Source: Choristoneura fumiferana (taxonomy: Eukaryota; Arthropoda; Insecta; Lepidoptera; Tortricidae). Taken from it: DNA of 64,000 nucleotides. The notes below the pieces were generated by a model. The model made no database searches. It was given only the letters and a program-made list of their open reading frames with translations, and was not told the DNA's origin. Numbering within the stretch: the first letter of the stretch is position 1; each line of letters starts with the position of its first letter. The position numbers were made by a program, and so were the translations under genes. Positions 44,395 through 54,610 of this stretch are shown piece after piece. Location of the stretch: assembly GCF_025370935.1 (NCBI RefSeq), contig NC_133496.1, positions 9,878,629 to 9,942,628 on the forward strand, in the 5' to 3' direction.

Positions 44395-44522
44395 CACGCT
44401 TAAACCGCTTTTAATATGGTATGGGGATAGTTTGAGATCTTAGAGTTACATTTCGGGAAATTAGTTACCGCGAGATATCGATAAAGTGATTCTTTGCAGA
44501 TGGAGTCGCGGGTAAAATCTAG
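44395..44522 (+). mobile_element. Helitron-like (Lep1-type) 3' portion
   Basis: 'cacgcttaaaccgctttt' to 'gatggagtcgcgggtaaaat' then CTAG (44519-44522) followed by T. The 5' half is missing. Confidence 0.55.
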
Positions 44523-44721
44523 TTTTGATTATACGACGCGATATGTAATTTATGATCTTAAGTCGCGAGTGAGCAAATTAATTGTTTTAGTTAATTGATA
44601 TGGACCTACGCAAAGTAACGCCTGATTCAATAAATTTATGATCTTTATTTTGCTGTCGATGCCCCTGTACATGAACTAATTCTAAATCCTACTAAAATTA
44701 TATTACATTTTGTACGAGTGT

Positions 44722-44871
44722 GTTAAACCAAGTTTTGACTTGCAAGAAAAATTGTGCATGTTGCATTACATTGCAAGGCCGTAAAGCCAACGAGTTTGTA
44801 GTGGCCAATCGAGCGCCGCAGTTTAATGCAACTCTCATGATCTTTCTTGCAAGTTTAAACTTGGCTTTACG
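44722..44871. mobile_element. Hairpin MITE with ACTTGCAAGAAA arms
   Basis: The left arm 'ttaaaccaagttttgacttg' plus 'caagaaa' and 'gttgcatta' is mirrored on the right ('taatgcaac', 'tttcttgcaagtttaaactt' and 'ggctttac'). Confidence 0.7.
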
Positions 44872-45039
44872 TGTATATCCATAATAATTGTTTGCCCTCG
44901 TAAGCGGTCACATTTCGTTGAAAGCAATGGAGCAGTTTCCGGAATCTCTGAAATGAGTTTTCAAACGCGACGCGATGCGATTTTTTTCCTTTAAAGGTAC
45001 TTATTAAATTTTCACGGTGAGTACAGGCCGCTTACAACC

Positions 45040-45113
45040 AAAGCAAATGGAAGATTCTGGGAGGCCTATGTCAAACACTGGATGTATTATGGCTGATATG
45101 ATGATGATGATGA
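45040..45113 (+). mobile_element. RTE-type LINE 3' tail
   Basis: 'tgggaggcctatgtcaaaca' 'ctggatgtattatggctg' and (ATG)n. Confidence 0.6.
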
Positions 45114-45253
45114 TTCCCATTCACAAATACTTGATGTTGCAACAGAGATGTTTCACAAATCAATTTACACCTCGCTTCGCATCCGGTGGCGCGTGCTACA
45201 TCGCCCATTGACTGCCAAGATAAAACTATTTTTTTACCATTTTTTATCCAAAA

Positions 45254-45429
45254 CTAGCTGTTGCCCGTGGCTTCGCCCCCGTTGTAATTTTCCTAAGTTT
45301 TTCTTCCACAAAAACCTTCTCCTGACAATAACGAACACAACAAAATAAGAATAAGCGAAATCGGTCCAGCCGTTCCCGAGTTTTGCGCTTAGCAACACAT
45401 TTTACGATTCATTTCTATTTATATAGAAG
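45254..45429 (-). mobile_element. Helitron-like element, CTAG end, second subfamily
   Basis: The plus-sense left end CTAG-CTGTTGCCCGTGGC is followed by 'ttcgcccccgttgtaat'. The right end is 'catttctatttatatagaag'. A similar copy is at 51482-51664. A (TAGA)n microsatellite abuts it (45428-45443). Confidence 0.65.
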
Positions 45430-45443
45430 ATAGATAGATAGAT

Positions 45444-45736
45444 AAGTCTCATCAAAAGAAAAAAGGTAGTATCAGGTCGTAGAAAGAAGTCGTTTTCGTA
45501 ATATCCGGGAAACGATGTGCACTAAGAACGCCACGGAGCTTTTTAGACTGGCAAAAGACCGAATGAGAAATGTGGAGCTGACTGCGAATTTTTACTTTGT
45601 TGGTGAGGCATTTGATTTTTTTTTTACTTTAGACCTTGTTACAGCACTTGACATCCAATGAACATAACGTATTTTTCTTATAAAAATTGTAGAACTAAAC
45701 TGGAGCATTAAAAAAAACAGTAGAGAAAATCTAAGA
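45444..45736. other. Intergenic, nothing recognised
   Basis: 'cggtcgtagaaagaag'-like unique sequence. No gene. Confidence 0.35.
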
Positions 45737-45830
45737 GTCAGGAATCAAACCCAGTTCTTCGTCAGTCCGGGACGCGTATCACCACCACAGATTCACTTCC
45801 GACCAGTGCTTAATTCCGTGCTCCAGAATT
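45737..45830 (-). mobile_element. Possible tRNA-derived SINE head
   Basis: The minus strand has an A-box-like 'tggtggtgatacgcg' and a B-box-like GGTTTGATTCC about 35 nt later. No body was recognised. Confidence 0.4.
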
Positions 45831-46220
45831 TCCTTTCTGGATTTTTCTATTTCCACTAGTGACTACATGGGAGTCACTGTGCATTGCTGATGTGAAGATT
45901 TTATACCTCAATTTCTTCAATGTAGCTCAGATAAAACCGGGCATGCACTTACCGACGAATTCACGAAAAGCAGTCATACTTTCACTCATGAGCAGCGTTG
46001 CGTCAGATTAGTAACAACTGATGCACTCAGCCTGAATTATTGAGTCATTATGCAACTATAGTAGGTCAAACGCACGGTCCGGTTTCAACTACAGTTTTAA
46101 AGGAAAGTCTAGTTTCCTAGCGGTTTTAATCGCTAGATGGACGTTTTGACCGCAATTGTTCGTGCGATGAATGGAGAGACGTTTAGGATGTAATATTGTT
46201 ACCTAATAAATTAATGAAAA

Positions 46221-46376
46221 TTAATCGTATTATTGTGGCCGAAGGACTAGTAAAGAACATAAGTTATTCGCTGCAATAATATATATTTAGTATTTTCAAT
46301 TAATAGTATTATTGTGGCCGAAGGACTAGTAAAGAACATAAATTATTCGCTGCAATAAATATATTTTAGTATGTTC
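46221..46376. repeat. 79-bp tandem duplication
   Basis: Units at 46221-46299 and 46300-46376 share 'tattattgtggccgaaggac', 'tagtaaagaacataa' and 'ttattcgctgcaataa' with few differences. Confidence 0.9.
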
Positions 46377-47015
46377 GTTGTCTGTCGGTCAGTCTGTTGA
46401 AAACTTTTTTTCAGAAATTAATGGAAGTATCAATTGATAATAATCAAATGCTATGCTAGCCATCGTATGCAGTCATGAGAAAATTCAAGCAATCCAAAAA
46501 TGTAATTTCCTAAAATAAAATTCGTACCGGGGTAATCAAACCTAATAAGGTACTATCGAATTATAAAATTTGACAAAAAATAGGATTGAAAAATAGGAAA
46601 ACCAACAGCTTAAATTAACTAATACAGGTGGAATACAAAACATGTAACAATAGAGCCAGTTAAAGGTTTCCACAGATAAGAAATACTCTAATTCTTACCA
46701 ATTAGCCTTTACCTTCGTTCATGGCAGCCATGAGCTAAATAAAACATGATTCTTGAATTAAATTCAGGAATCTACCAAAAATTCCTGTGATACTTTTCAA
46801 AAATTACATCATGCTCTTCATTAACGTTGCAAAAAAAACCCTAGGCAAATTTCAGTCTTTAAACCTAGCGGTTGAGATTTTTAAATTTCGTCCCGATTCC
46901 AGTCAAGACGTACCAAATTTTATTAAAATCAATCCACATATTACACAAAATATCGCATTTCTAATACTAAAAACAATTTTTGTGATATTTTGTACATAGG
47001 AATAAAACATTAGAA

Positions 47016-47112
47016 ATAATGAAAGAAAATAGTTTATTTTTAACAGCAGTGACACATTAGACAGGTTAGAACAAAAAAATAATAAGAAGTGTTGCCGCTA
47101 TAAAAAGTACCC
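47016..47112 (-). mobile_element. LINE 3' end, same family as 9279-9507
   Basis: 'agtttatttttaacagcagtg' and 'aagaagtgttgccgctataa' match 59343-59520 in reverse. Cut at about 47112. Confidence 0.65.
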
Positions 47113-49490
47113 TAAACTATAGTTAAAGTTTGTTTCAAACTGCGGCACGTAGTAACTAGTTGTAGGTTGTAAAGAACTACTTAAAGGCACTAAATTTAAT
47201 AGTCTATGAACATAACGTTGACTTTCTTGTTCTTTCTAAGTTATTCATGCCTAGTCGACCACTTGCCGTGTTGCTAGGCAACGATGACTGACATAGTAAG
47301 CGGTGAATTGCTAATTATCATCCTCTTAATTAACAAGTTAATTATTGACAAGCTATTTATTTTATGATATGTCTCATAAAATGGTTTTTTAAGGTGTTTA
47401 AAGGTCTGACAGCAATGCAAAAGCATTTTGAGGCATACATCCAAAAATAATCATTTTAAGCCCGATTTAAAGATTGTAACTGCTTACTTTATGTACTAGA
47501 ATATAAAAATTAAATAATTTATTTTATGTCACCTAGATTCAGCATAAATACCAACTTTACGAGCTTGAGAAGTGAAAAAGTTTTTGTAGTTCAATGTATC
47601 CACAAACAAAAAAGTTTTTATTTAAAGCTAAAAATCAATCACATTAATCAAAATAAATCAATAAAACTAAAAATGTATAATGATATAGCAATACATGAAA
47701 AATAAAAGGTACCTAGTAAGTGTTTCCACTGTTGTTTTTTAATTTCCTCGCAATCAAAGTGAAAAGAAGAGTGTAAAACTCAACCATTAAACCCATTTTC
47801 CCCTCGACGTGTCTATCCACCCTCGCCGCACTGGCTCGGGTGGCTATATGAATGTCTCGGGTAAAATGGCTCGTTTTATGCTCTTGTTGTACAATCTACT
47901 ATATCCAAGACCAACTGCAAAAACTTCAAAAGCTTTTTTTATTGAATATTGTATATAATAGCTTTACCTTATCGCTGAAAGTGCATTAATTAAAAAGATA
48001 ACACTTTCTTCAAAAAAAAATCTAGACTCAGTGTTTACTTTAGTCTAATAGAGTCAAGCTTAAATCAGATTTAACATCTGAATCTATTTGTAGTGTCTTC
48101 TACGATAAACTAGCTCCATATATTTATCAGATTTGGTCACGCAATGAAGCAATAAATTTTATTATCGTACGCCCTTACATATTTTTTTCAGTCGGAAAAA
48201 CAATTACCTTTCAAGTATAGTAGGGAACTAGGTACAAAATAATCCAAAAAAACATTTCCTTGGCTGACTGTTTTTTTTTGCATCTCATAAATAGCGATGT
48301 GCCACAACCGGTAATCACCGAAAAGTTTCGGTAAGTTCCTATGTTATATGTATAAAATGTTAAGATATGAACGGATCTGTGACGAAAACACACGTAGGGC
48401 ACTTAAGACCTTCTATAAATGGTAAAATGGGTCTAATGAAAATGCCACCGTTTAGGAGATATTTTGACTTTTTGTAGAGGTTGATGTTTAAATTTCATTT
48501 TGATTGTAAGCATGTTCTGCTTAAAAACTCAATGCTTATGGAAAGTTAAATATTGAATGCTTTAATTTTATTTTTGTTTCCATAAAACATATGATGTTTT
48601 ATCGATTATTTGCAATTATGTCGAAAACCGTAATCAGAGAGCAGCACTATTCGTATTATATGCTGGTCACATTATTTTTACATTTGACATTTTATACTGT
48701 CACTTCAGTATCTTGGTTTAATAAACAGAGCATAATTTTAAATTATTAATTTAGTTGGGTCACAAAGGTCACCGTTGTATCTCCCATAGTTGACACGAAA
48801 ACCGAGTTAACTACCGTTTTGGTTTAATAAAATTAATATATAAATTTATAATTCAGTGAAAAACGCCAAAAACGATAGAAAGGGAATTCACTGTGACAGA
48901 AAGTTCGCTTTCGAGGCCGTGCGATACGAACCCAAACCTTACCGGTTTCGTGTTTTAGAACCAATGACCTCGAAATTTTAAAGAATTAAAAAATAGCTAC
49001 ATATTAAATAAGGTAGAACTCATGCAAGAGCAAGCATAAAATAAAATATTAAATATCGAAAAGGCGCGACCAAGTTTGACTGTTACACAGCCATTAACAT
49101 ACAATACAACACTGTAGTGTATTTTTACAACCGCTCTGCCACCTGATAAAGTCGTCCACAAAAATTTCCTATCTTCGGTTACGTACTTCACACATCGATT
49201 AGAATGAAAATACAAATATTCGCACTTTTTCTTTCATTCATTTGCACTAGCATATCAAACAGCGTAACAGCGTTTGGGTGTCGTAAACGAAAACTTCGCT
49301 TTCTAAGATCCAATATTTATTTTTCTACTTACCCCTTACAGAGGCGTGCCGACGTCAAACAACGCACTTTACGTCACCATTGTCAATGTAGTGGGGGTCC
49401 GAAGGATAAAATCCATCACATTTTTGGGAAGAACATCATAACCTGCTCAGCAGCGGCGTACAACGTGCAACGGACTTGCAAAAAAGCAAC
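47113..49490. other. Upstream region of Osiris gene 3
   Basis: More than 2 kb without recognised repeats, which is unusual in this window. The segment 48900-48985 may hold a tRNA-like reverse sequence ('aacccaaacc' as a complement of a B-box), but this is weak. A 103-codon frame at 49204-49515 overlaps exon 1 in another frame and is probably chance. Confidence 0.4.
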
Positions 49491-51282
49491 ATGTGGTCAA
49501 AAATTGCAATCTTAGCCGTTTTGGCGTTAGCAAAGTGCAGTCCGGTGCAGGAAAGTGGCATCGCGGAGAATTTAGTCAATGTGGTTTCGGAGTGCATAGA
49601 AAATGACACGTCGTTGTGCCTTAAGGTGATTGCGAATTTTTGTGTTTCGTGAAGTGATTGTGTTCGAGGATCCTACTGTGCAAAAACAAGTGAATGCGGG
49701 ATTTGCATTGCAAATTTTTGAGAGCCAAAGTCAATGACATGTCATCCTCCTAACGCCCAAGTCAATTTTTTGATTTACGAACATCAAACTTTATGTCATT
49801 TATGATAGAGTTTGATGTTCAAATTACAATAAGTCTTTTTATAAAGGATTCTGGGCGTTAAGAGGTTAAAAATGTACGCTTCACTGTCGAAACGAAGTTT
49901 TTATGGATTAAAATTTAAATTTTTGTGTTGAGAGCATTAAAGCGTCGTTAAAGTTAAATTGATTTAGAAAATAATCTGAAAAAACTACTGCAAAACCAAT
50001 TTATGACATTGATTTTAATATTTCAGGAAAAAGCTCTGAGGTTCACCGAGAAGCTGGCAGTCACGAAGGACATCAGTATCTTCGAGGGTATGACCCTGAT
50101 TAACAGTGGAACCGCCCGCTCTGCCCGCAGCTACGAACCATTAGCTGAAGAGCCGAAACTCAGAGAATCACAAATAGAAGAAAGAATTGCCAATAACCTT
50201 GGAGACTTCTTAGACAATCACGTACTGCAGCTGCGTCTGTCTGAGCCTGACAATGAATCCAGAGGCCTGGATGAGGAAGGTACGTATTTTAATAACATAA
50301 CAAAAAAACATCATTAGTTTGATGAGTGTTAAAAAACATAAACATCTGATTGATCAAAACCAAAATTGTTTGATAGCTCATCAAAGCTAAGAATTAACTT
50401 TATCTTAAACGTTTGCTTATTGAAGATCATTTAGTAAACAACCATTAAATTTTCGTGTACGACATGGATTTCTCTCCGAACATAATATTTACATGCAGAC
50501 GTCCCTTTGTCAATGTCTCGAATTGTCACGTACCTCACGACAAACACTGACTTTCTCTTTCACATTTCCATATGTTTACATCATAGTCAACATCTGATCC
50601 TAAGAGATTGTGTTACTGGACAAACGTGACGTCTAGGTCTATAAAGGTTTGGAGAAAAATGACTGTTGACACGACACTTGCAATTTGTTTAGGCACTGAA
50701 TAAGCTGCTATTACTGAGTAATCATCATTGTTATCATCACAAATTTTCATAAGAAAATCAATAAGACTAAAAATAATACACAACAATGACTAAAAATAAA
50801 TACTCATTTCATTTTTGTTTATATTTATTACGCCATCATGCTTGCTTTTCAAGTGTTGATTCAATTTTATTAGTTCAAAGTCGTCGTCGAGCCCAAAATA
50901 TGAAATCACTTAGTTTTCTAACTCTAATAAAACTTCCTTCTTTACAGCCCGTGGCAAGAAGAAGAAGAAGATCAAGCAGCTGATCCCCCTCCTTCTCCTC
51001 TTGAAGCTGAAACTTGCTGCTCTCATACCGCTGTTCCTTGGTATCATTGCCTTCGTTGCCGTCAAGGCTGTCTTCCTCGGCAAGATCGCTTTTGCCATGA
51101 ACGCCTTCAACCTCATCAGGAAGCTCTTGGCCAAGAACAGCCACTCTTCCTCCAGCAGCATCAGCTACGCTCCCGCGCACCACCATGAGGAGCACCCTGG
51201 GTACAATTACGAGCCTGCCCAAGGTTGGAGCCGGAAGGCGAGCGATGCCCAAACTCTGGCGTACGCCGGCCAGTTAAATTAA
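49491..51282 (+). CDS. Osi: Osiris family protein (gene 3 of the array)
   Basis: The exons are 49491-49625, 50027-50279 and 50948-51282, giving 240 aa. Intron 1 (401 bp) is phase 0 and intron 2 (668 bp) is phase 1, with GT-AG borders. The signal peptide covers about residues 1-16 (MWSKIAILAVLALAKC). Cys35 and Cys43 form the Cys-x7-CLK block, with an NDT sequon between them (Asn38). Exon 2 has a YEPLAEEPKLRES segment. Exon 3 starts RGKKKKK and has a hydrophobic segment with LAALIPLFLGIIAFVAVK, then a Ser/His-rich stretch (HHHEEH) and the C-terminal AQTLAY (230-235). All Osiris hallmarks are present. The stop of this gene and the ATG of gene 4 are only 1.0 kb apart in the same direction, so the two may share control elements. 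Confidence 0.93.
49746..49865. mobile_element. Hairpin MITE in intron 1 of Osiris gene 3
   Basis: The outer arms 'cctcctaacgcccaa' / 'ctgggcgttaagagg' and inner arms 'gaacatcaaact' / 'agtttgatgttc' pair. About 120 bp, making up almost a third of the 401-bp intron. Confidence 0.7.
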
Positions 51283-51370
51283 GTAGTTTCATGTGATTGT
51301 GTGTGTGTGTTTATTTATTGTGTTTGCCGTTGCCATGTTTAAGTACCTCAGTAATTAATTTATTACACGA

Positions 51371-51376
51371 AATAAA
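51371..51376 (+). terminator. Polyadenylation signal, Osiris gene 3
   Basis: AATAAA 89 nt after the stop, giving a short 3' UTR compared with genes 1, 2 and 4. Confidence 0.6.
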
Positions 51377-51481
51377 AAATAATATATTTTATTTTATTTT
51401 ATTAACTGTTATTTGAGACTGCTTATTAATTTACGCAATATTTTTAATTAAAAGTCTTAAATTTGGTTATTTATGAAAATA

Positions 51482-51664
51482 GTAGCTGTTGCTCATGGCT
51501 TCGCCCCCGTTCTAGTCTTTTTTTTTAAATTTTGTTAGTACAAACCTTGTCCCGATAATAACGAACATAACAAGAAAATAATTATCCAATTCGGTGTCGT
51601 CGTTCGGAAGTTATGTGCGTAAGTACATACATTTCAGCGATTCATTTTTGTTTATATAGAATAG
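51482..51664 (-). mobile_element. Helitron-like element, second subfamily
   Basis: 'tagctgttgctcatggcttc' 'gcccccgttctag' to 'catttttgtttatatagaat'. The CTAG end has lost its first base. Collinear with 45254-45429. Confidence 0.6.
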
Positions 51665-51715
51665 AGACCGACTTGCTCGTTTGGCATCCAGTCGAATATA
51701 AAAATAATAATATAA
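51663..51715 (+). repeat. LINE 3' tail (GCATCCAGTCGAATA)
   Basis: 'gaccgacttgctcgtttggc' 'atccagtcgaa' plus an A/T-rich tail matches 8500-8525. Confidence 0.55.
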
Positions 51716-52203
51716 ATAGATATAGGTAGATTATTTATATATAGAATATAGATTAAAAATATTCAGTCCTTTAAATAAATTTTCTTTGTAATTGACTGTC
51801 GATTGCCGTCAAAATTGTAAAACGAGTAATAGGTATGACAATGGCGCAGTTGAAAATTACATCAAAATTGCAATAAAGATCAATTTCTTTTCAAGTTTCA
51901 TAATACGTTGAAATTATGAAACTTTGTAAAACGTTTCACGTTTAGTATAATTTAGCCACAGAAAATGCGAGTAAAAAATATTCATTATGATATGATTTAA
52001 GTATGATATGTTGTTATAATGGTAGACATATCGCATAAACCCATCACAACCGAAAGAAAGAAAAAGCGTGCTATCCAAAACAAAATTAATATTGATGACC
52101 CGAATATGTGTGTCACACGGACCATAGTGTTCAACTCTACGATAAAATACTATACGAGTTAAAAATGTTAATTCGCCAAATGAATGGAGTGGGGGAGATA
52201 TGG
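51716..52203. other. Spacer between Osiris genes 3 and 4
   Basis: AT-rich with no recognised repeat. It probably includes regulatory DNA for gene 4. Confidence 0.4.
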
Positions 52204-52230
52204 ATAAAAAACTGTTGACTTTTCGATTCA
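52204..52230 (+). promoter_or_regulatory. Possible TATA/initiator promoter of Osiris gene 4
   Basis: ATAAAAA at 52204-52210 and TTCAGC at 52227-52232, with the TCA centred at about 52229, are spaced about 25 bp apart. They would give a 5' UTR of about 53 nt before the ATG at 52283. This fits an arthropod TATA plus TCAGT-like initiator. Confidence 0.4.
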
Positions 52231-52282
52231 GCATCACAATCAAATCGTTTCCGGTGGATCAAGTGCTCCAAGCATCTTCAAA

Positions 52283-53812
52283 ATGAAGTTTTTCCTAGTG
52301 TTCCTCAGTATTGCCGCTTTGGCTTACTCGAGTCCAGTGCCTCAGGAAGAATCAGTGCTGAAATTAGTGATCGGCAATTTCGTGAACTGCATGAACAGTG
52401 ATTTGAATTTGTGCCTCAAGGTATGTTGAGTGATGTGATCGGACATTCATTGTTAGTAAAATGACGGGAAAAGTGTTTAGCAGTTACAAAGTGACCTATT
52501 AGATGCATATAAATTAATCAGTGTGAAATTCAAGTGTTTCGAACCGAATTTAATTTTAACTTATATCTTTCGTGGTTTTTAGCAATTGTAGCGTTACTTC
52601 CTTACATATTTTTATAACTTACTCTAGTATCAACACCTGCATCGTAATCGAGTGCAAAAAAAAAATCATTTTGATTAAATTCAAATTATCGCATTATAAT
52701 ACAATTTAAAAATATTCCTAAATCTCATATTGCTAATACTCTTTTAATAAAATGATCCCTAATCGGAATTTAAAAATATCATCTTTTATAGGAACACGCC
52801 CTCCGTGCAACTGAAAGGCTCAGAACCGTTCGTCAACTCAAGATCATTGAAGGAGTAACTATCCTGAACAACAGTCCTAAAGAAGCTAAGAGTTTGGAAC
52901 CCCTCTCTGATGACCCTATCATCAAAAACAAGCAGGTGACTGAGAGACTCTGGGAAAAGGGCACGGAACTGCTGGAAAACAGCGAATTGGAGCTCAGCTA
53001 CGGTGGTGAAGATGAAGAATCTAGGGCTCTTGGAGATGGTAAGTCAAGTCTTAAAAACAAAAAAATATATATTAAAATATATATATTTATTTTAAGAATT
53101 ATTTGACAGTTTAAAGATATTGAAATTTAACTTGGCTAATCATAAGACAACTGAAACAACTAATTACTGTGCAATAAGTAAAATTAGGTAATAATATTTC
53201 AGATACATGTCTATGCAAGCTATGTTCATGACAAGCGATAACGAAAATTTAAAAAAAACATCAGCAATTTTGAACATAAAACTACCGTGAGACTTATTCA
53301 TATTGAATGATATTGTAACGGATAACTCACGTCTTAAAACGAGTTTAGCTCGTCATAATTAAGTTCGACATGTCGAGCTAAACTCGATTTAAGACGAGAG
53401 GTATCCGTTATAATATCATTTAATAAAACCATCAGCACTTTTTATAAAAAAATATTATTTTGCAGCTGAGGAAAGCCGTGGCAAGAAGAAAGACATCAAG
53501 AAAAAGATGAAGATGCTGATGCCCATCTTGTTGCTCCTGAAAGCCAAGGCCGCCGCTTTAGTCGTCCTCTTCCTCGGTATCATGGCACTCTCTCTATTCA
53601 AGATCGCTGTCATCCTCAAAATCGCCTTCATCGCCAAGATCATTGCCCTCATCAAGATGCTTTTGGCTAAGAAACACAGCCACGATGATCACGGTTGGGC
53701 CCCCGCTCCTGAAGAGCACGGTCACGGTCACGGTGGCTGGGAAAGTCAGGGCTGGGGACGTTCCAGGAATGAGGCCGCAGACATGGCCTATGCCGCATAC
53801 AAAAAACAGTAA
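52283..53812 (+). CDS. Osi: Osiris family protein (gene 4 of the array)
   Basis: The exons are 52283-52420, 52792-53038 and 53466-53812, giving 243 aa. Intron 1 (371 bp) is phase 0 and intron 2 (427 bp) is phase 1. The signal peptide covers about residues 1-17 (MKFFLVFLSIAALAYSS). Cys36 and Cys44 form the Cys-x7-CLK block. Exon 2 has an EPLSDDPI segment. Exon 3 begins AEESRGKKKDIKKK, with extra acidic residues before the basic cluster. It then has a hydrophobic stretch (AAALVVLFLGIMAL and onwards), a strongly His/Gly/Trp-rich tail (HGHGHGGW), and ends with AADMAY (232-237) in place of AQxLAY. It is the most diverged of the four complete genes but keeps every other hallmark. It is also the most compact. 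Confidence 0.93.
53306..53420. mobile_element. Hairpin MITE in intron 2 of Osiris gene 4
   Basis: 'aatgatattgtaacggata' with 'cgtcttaaaacgagtttagc' on the left is mirrored by 'gctaaactcgatttaagacg' and 'tatccgttataatatcatt' on the right. About 115 bp of a 427-bp intron, ending 46 bp before exon 3. Confidence 0.85.
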
Positions 53813-54200
53813 ACCTATTATTATGGCCTCCTGATTCGTAAAATAGTTCCTTACCGGTTAAAGGATCTAAACGATCATCAGACAGTAGGCTAGAACCAAA
53901 TATTTAATGCCATAATTTATTGCCAGTTATTTATTTTGTGTGACTGTGTGAGTGTTTGTTTATTATTTATATTGCCTATTTTCAATTTCTTTTCTATCAT
54001 TTTATGCAACGCTGAAACTACAGTTTCATCGTTAGTAGTAATTTGATTTAAAAGGAAGATATTGCCTTCAAATCGTAATTTATATTTTATTTTGAGATAT
54101 TTGTTTTTTTTATTTGGTTTGGTTTTTGGTAACTTTTTATGTATAATATTGTTAGAAATTTTGTTTGCTTCTATTAAGTTTGTTTATTTATTTTTTGTTT

Positions 54201-54307
54201 TCATCATCCCAGCCTATATACGTCCCACTGCTGGGCACAGGCCTCCTCTCAGAACAAGAGGGCTTGGGCCGTAGTTCCCACGCGGGCCCCGTGCGGATTG
54301 GGAACTA
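54201..54307 (-). mobile_element. SINE 3' tail fragment, reverse
   Basis: 'tcatcatcccagcctatata' 'cgtcccactgctgggcacag' 'gcctcctctcagaacaagag' and 'cccacgcgggcccc' match the tail of the family at 2971-3251. Confidence 0.8.
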
Positions 54308-54586
54308 TTAACTATTTTTGTTTTACTACTTTGTATATTGTTTATGATTATTAATCTTAATTGTATTGTATGTATAATTTAAGTATCGTTATCATGATCT
54401 CCTTTACCTATTTATTTTTAACTGAGGACGTATTTATTTATTTTGTAATTATAAATAGAAATTATTTTTTATACATAATATCTACGATTTGTGTAGTATC
54501 GTGTATCACGACTATTAAATGTATTATTTTAAGATGTATTTGTGACTGAGTATTTATTTAGTGTGCATGATAAGATAGAAAAAGCA

Positions 54587-54592
54587 AATAAA
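54587..54592 (+). terminator. Polyadenylation signal, Osiris gene 4
   Basis: AATAAA in 'aagcaaataaaccaaac'. Confidence 0.5.
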
Positions 54593-54610
54593 CCAAACAG
54601 CATTTTTAAA

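Larger units (their letters stand above)
53813..54610 (+). other. 3' UTR of Osiris gene 4, with a SINE tail
   Basis: AT-rich and about 790 nt to the AATAAA at 54587-54592. It includes the SINE fragment at 54201-54307. No good polyadenylation hexamer was noticed before that fragment, so the fragment is probably transcribed. Confidence 0.5.

Noticed and set aside
49204..49515. 103-codon plus-strand frame with a signal-peptide-like start
   Set aside because: It overlaps exon 1 of Osiris gene 3 in another frame. The sequence after the hydrophobic start has no family features, and the region is better explained as promoter and 5' UTR.
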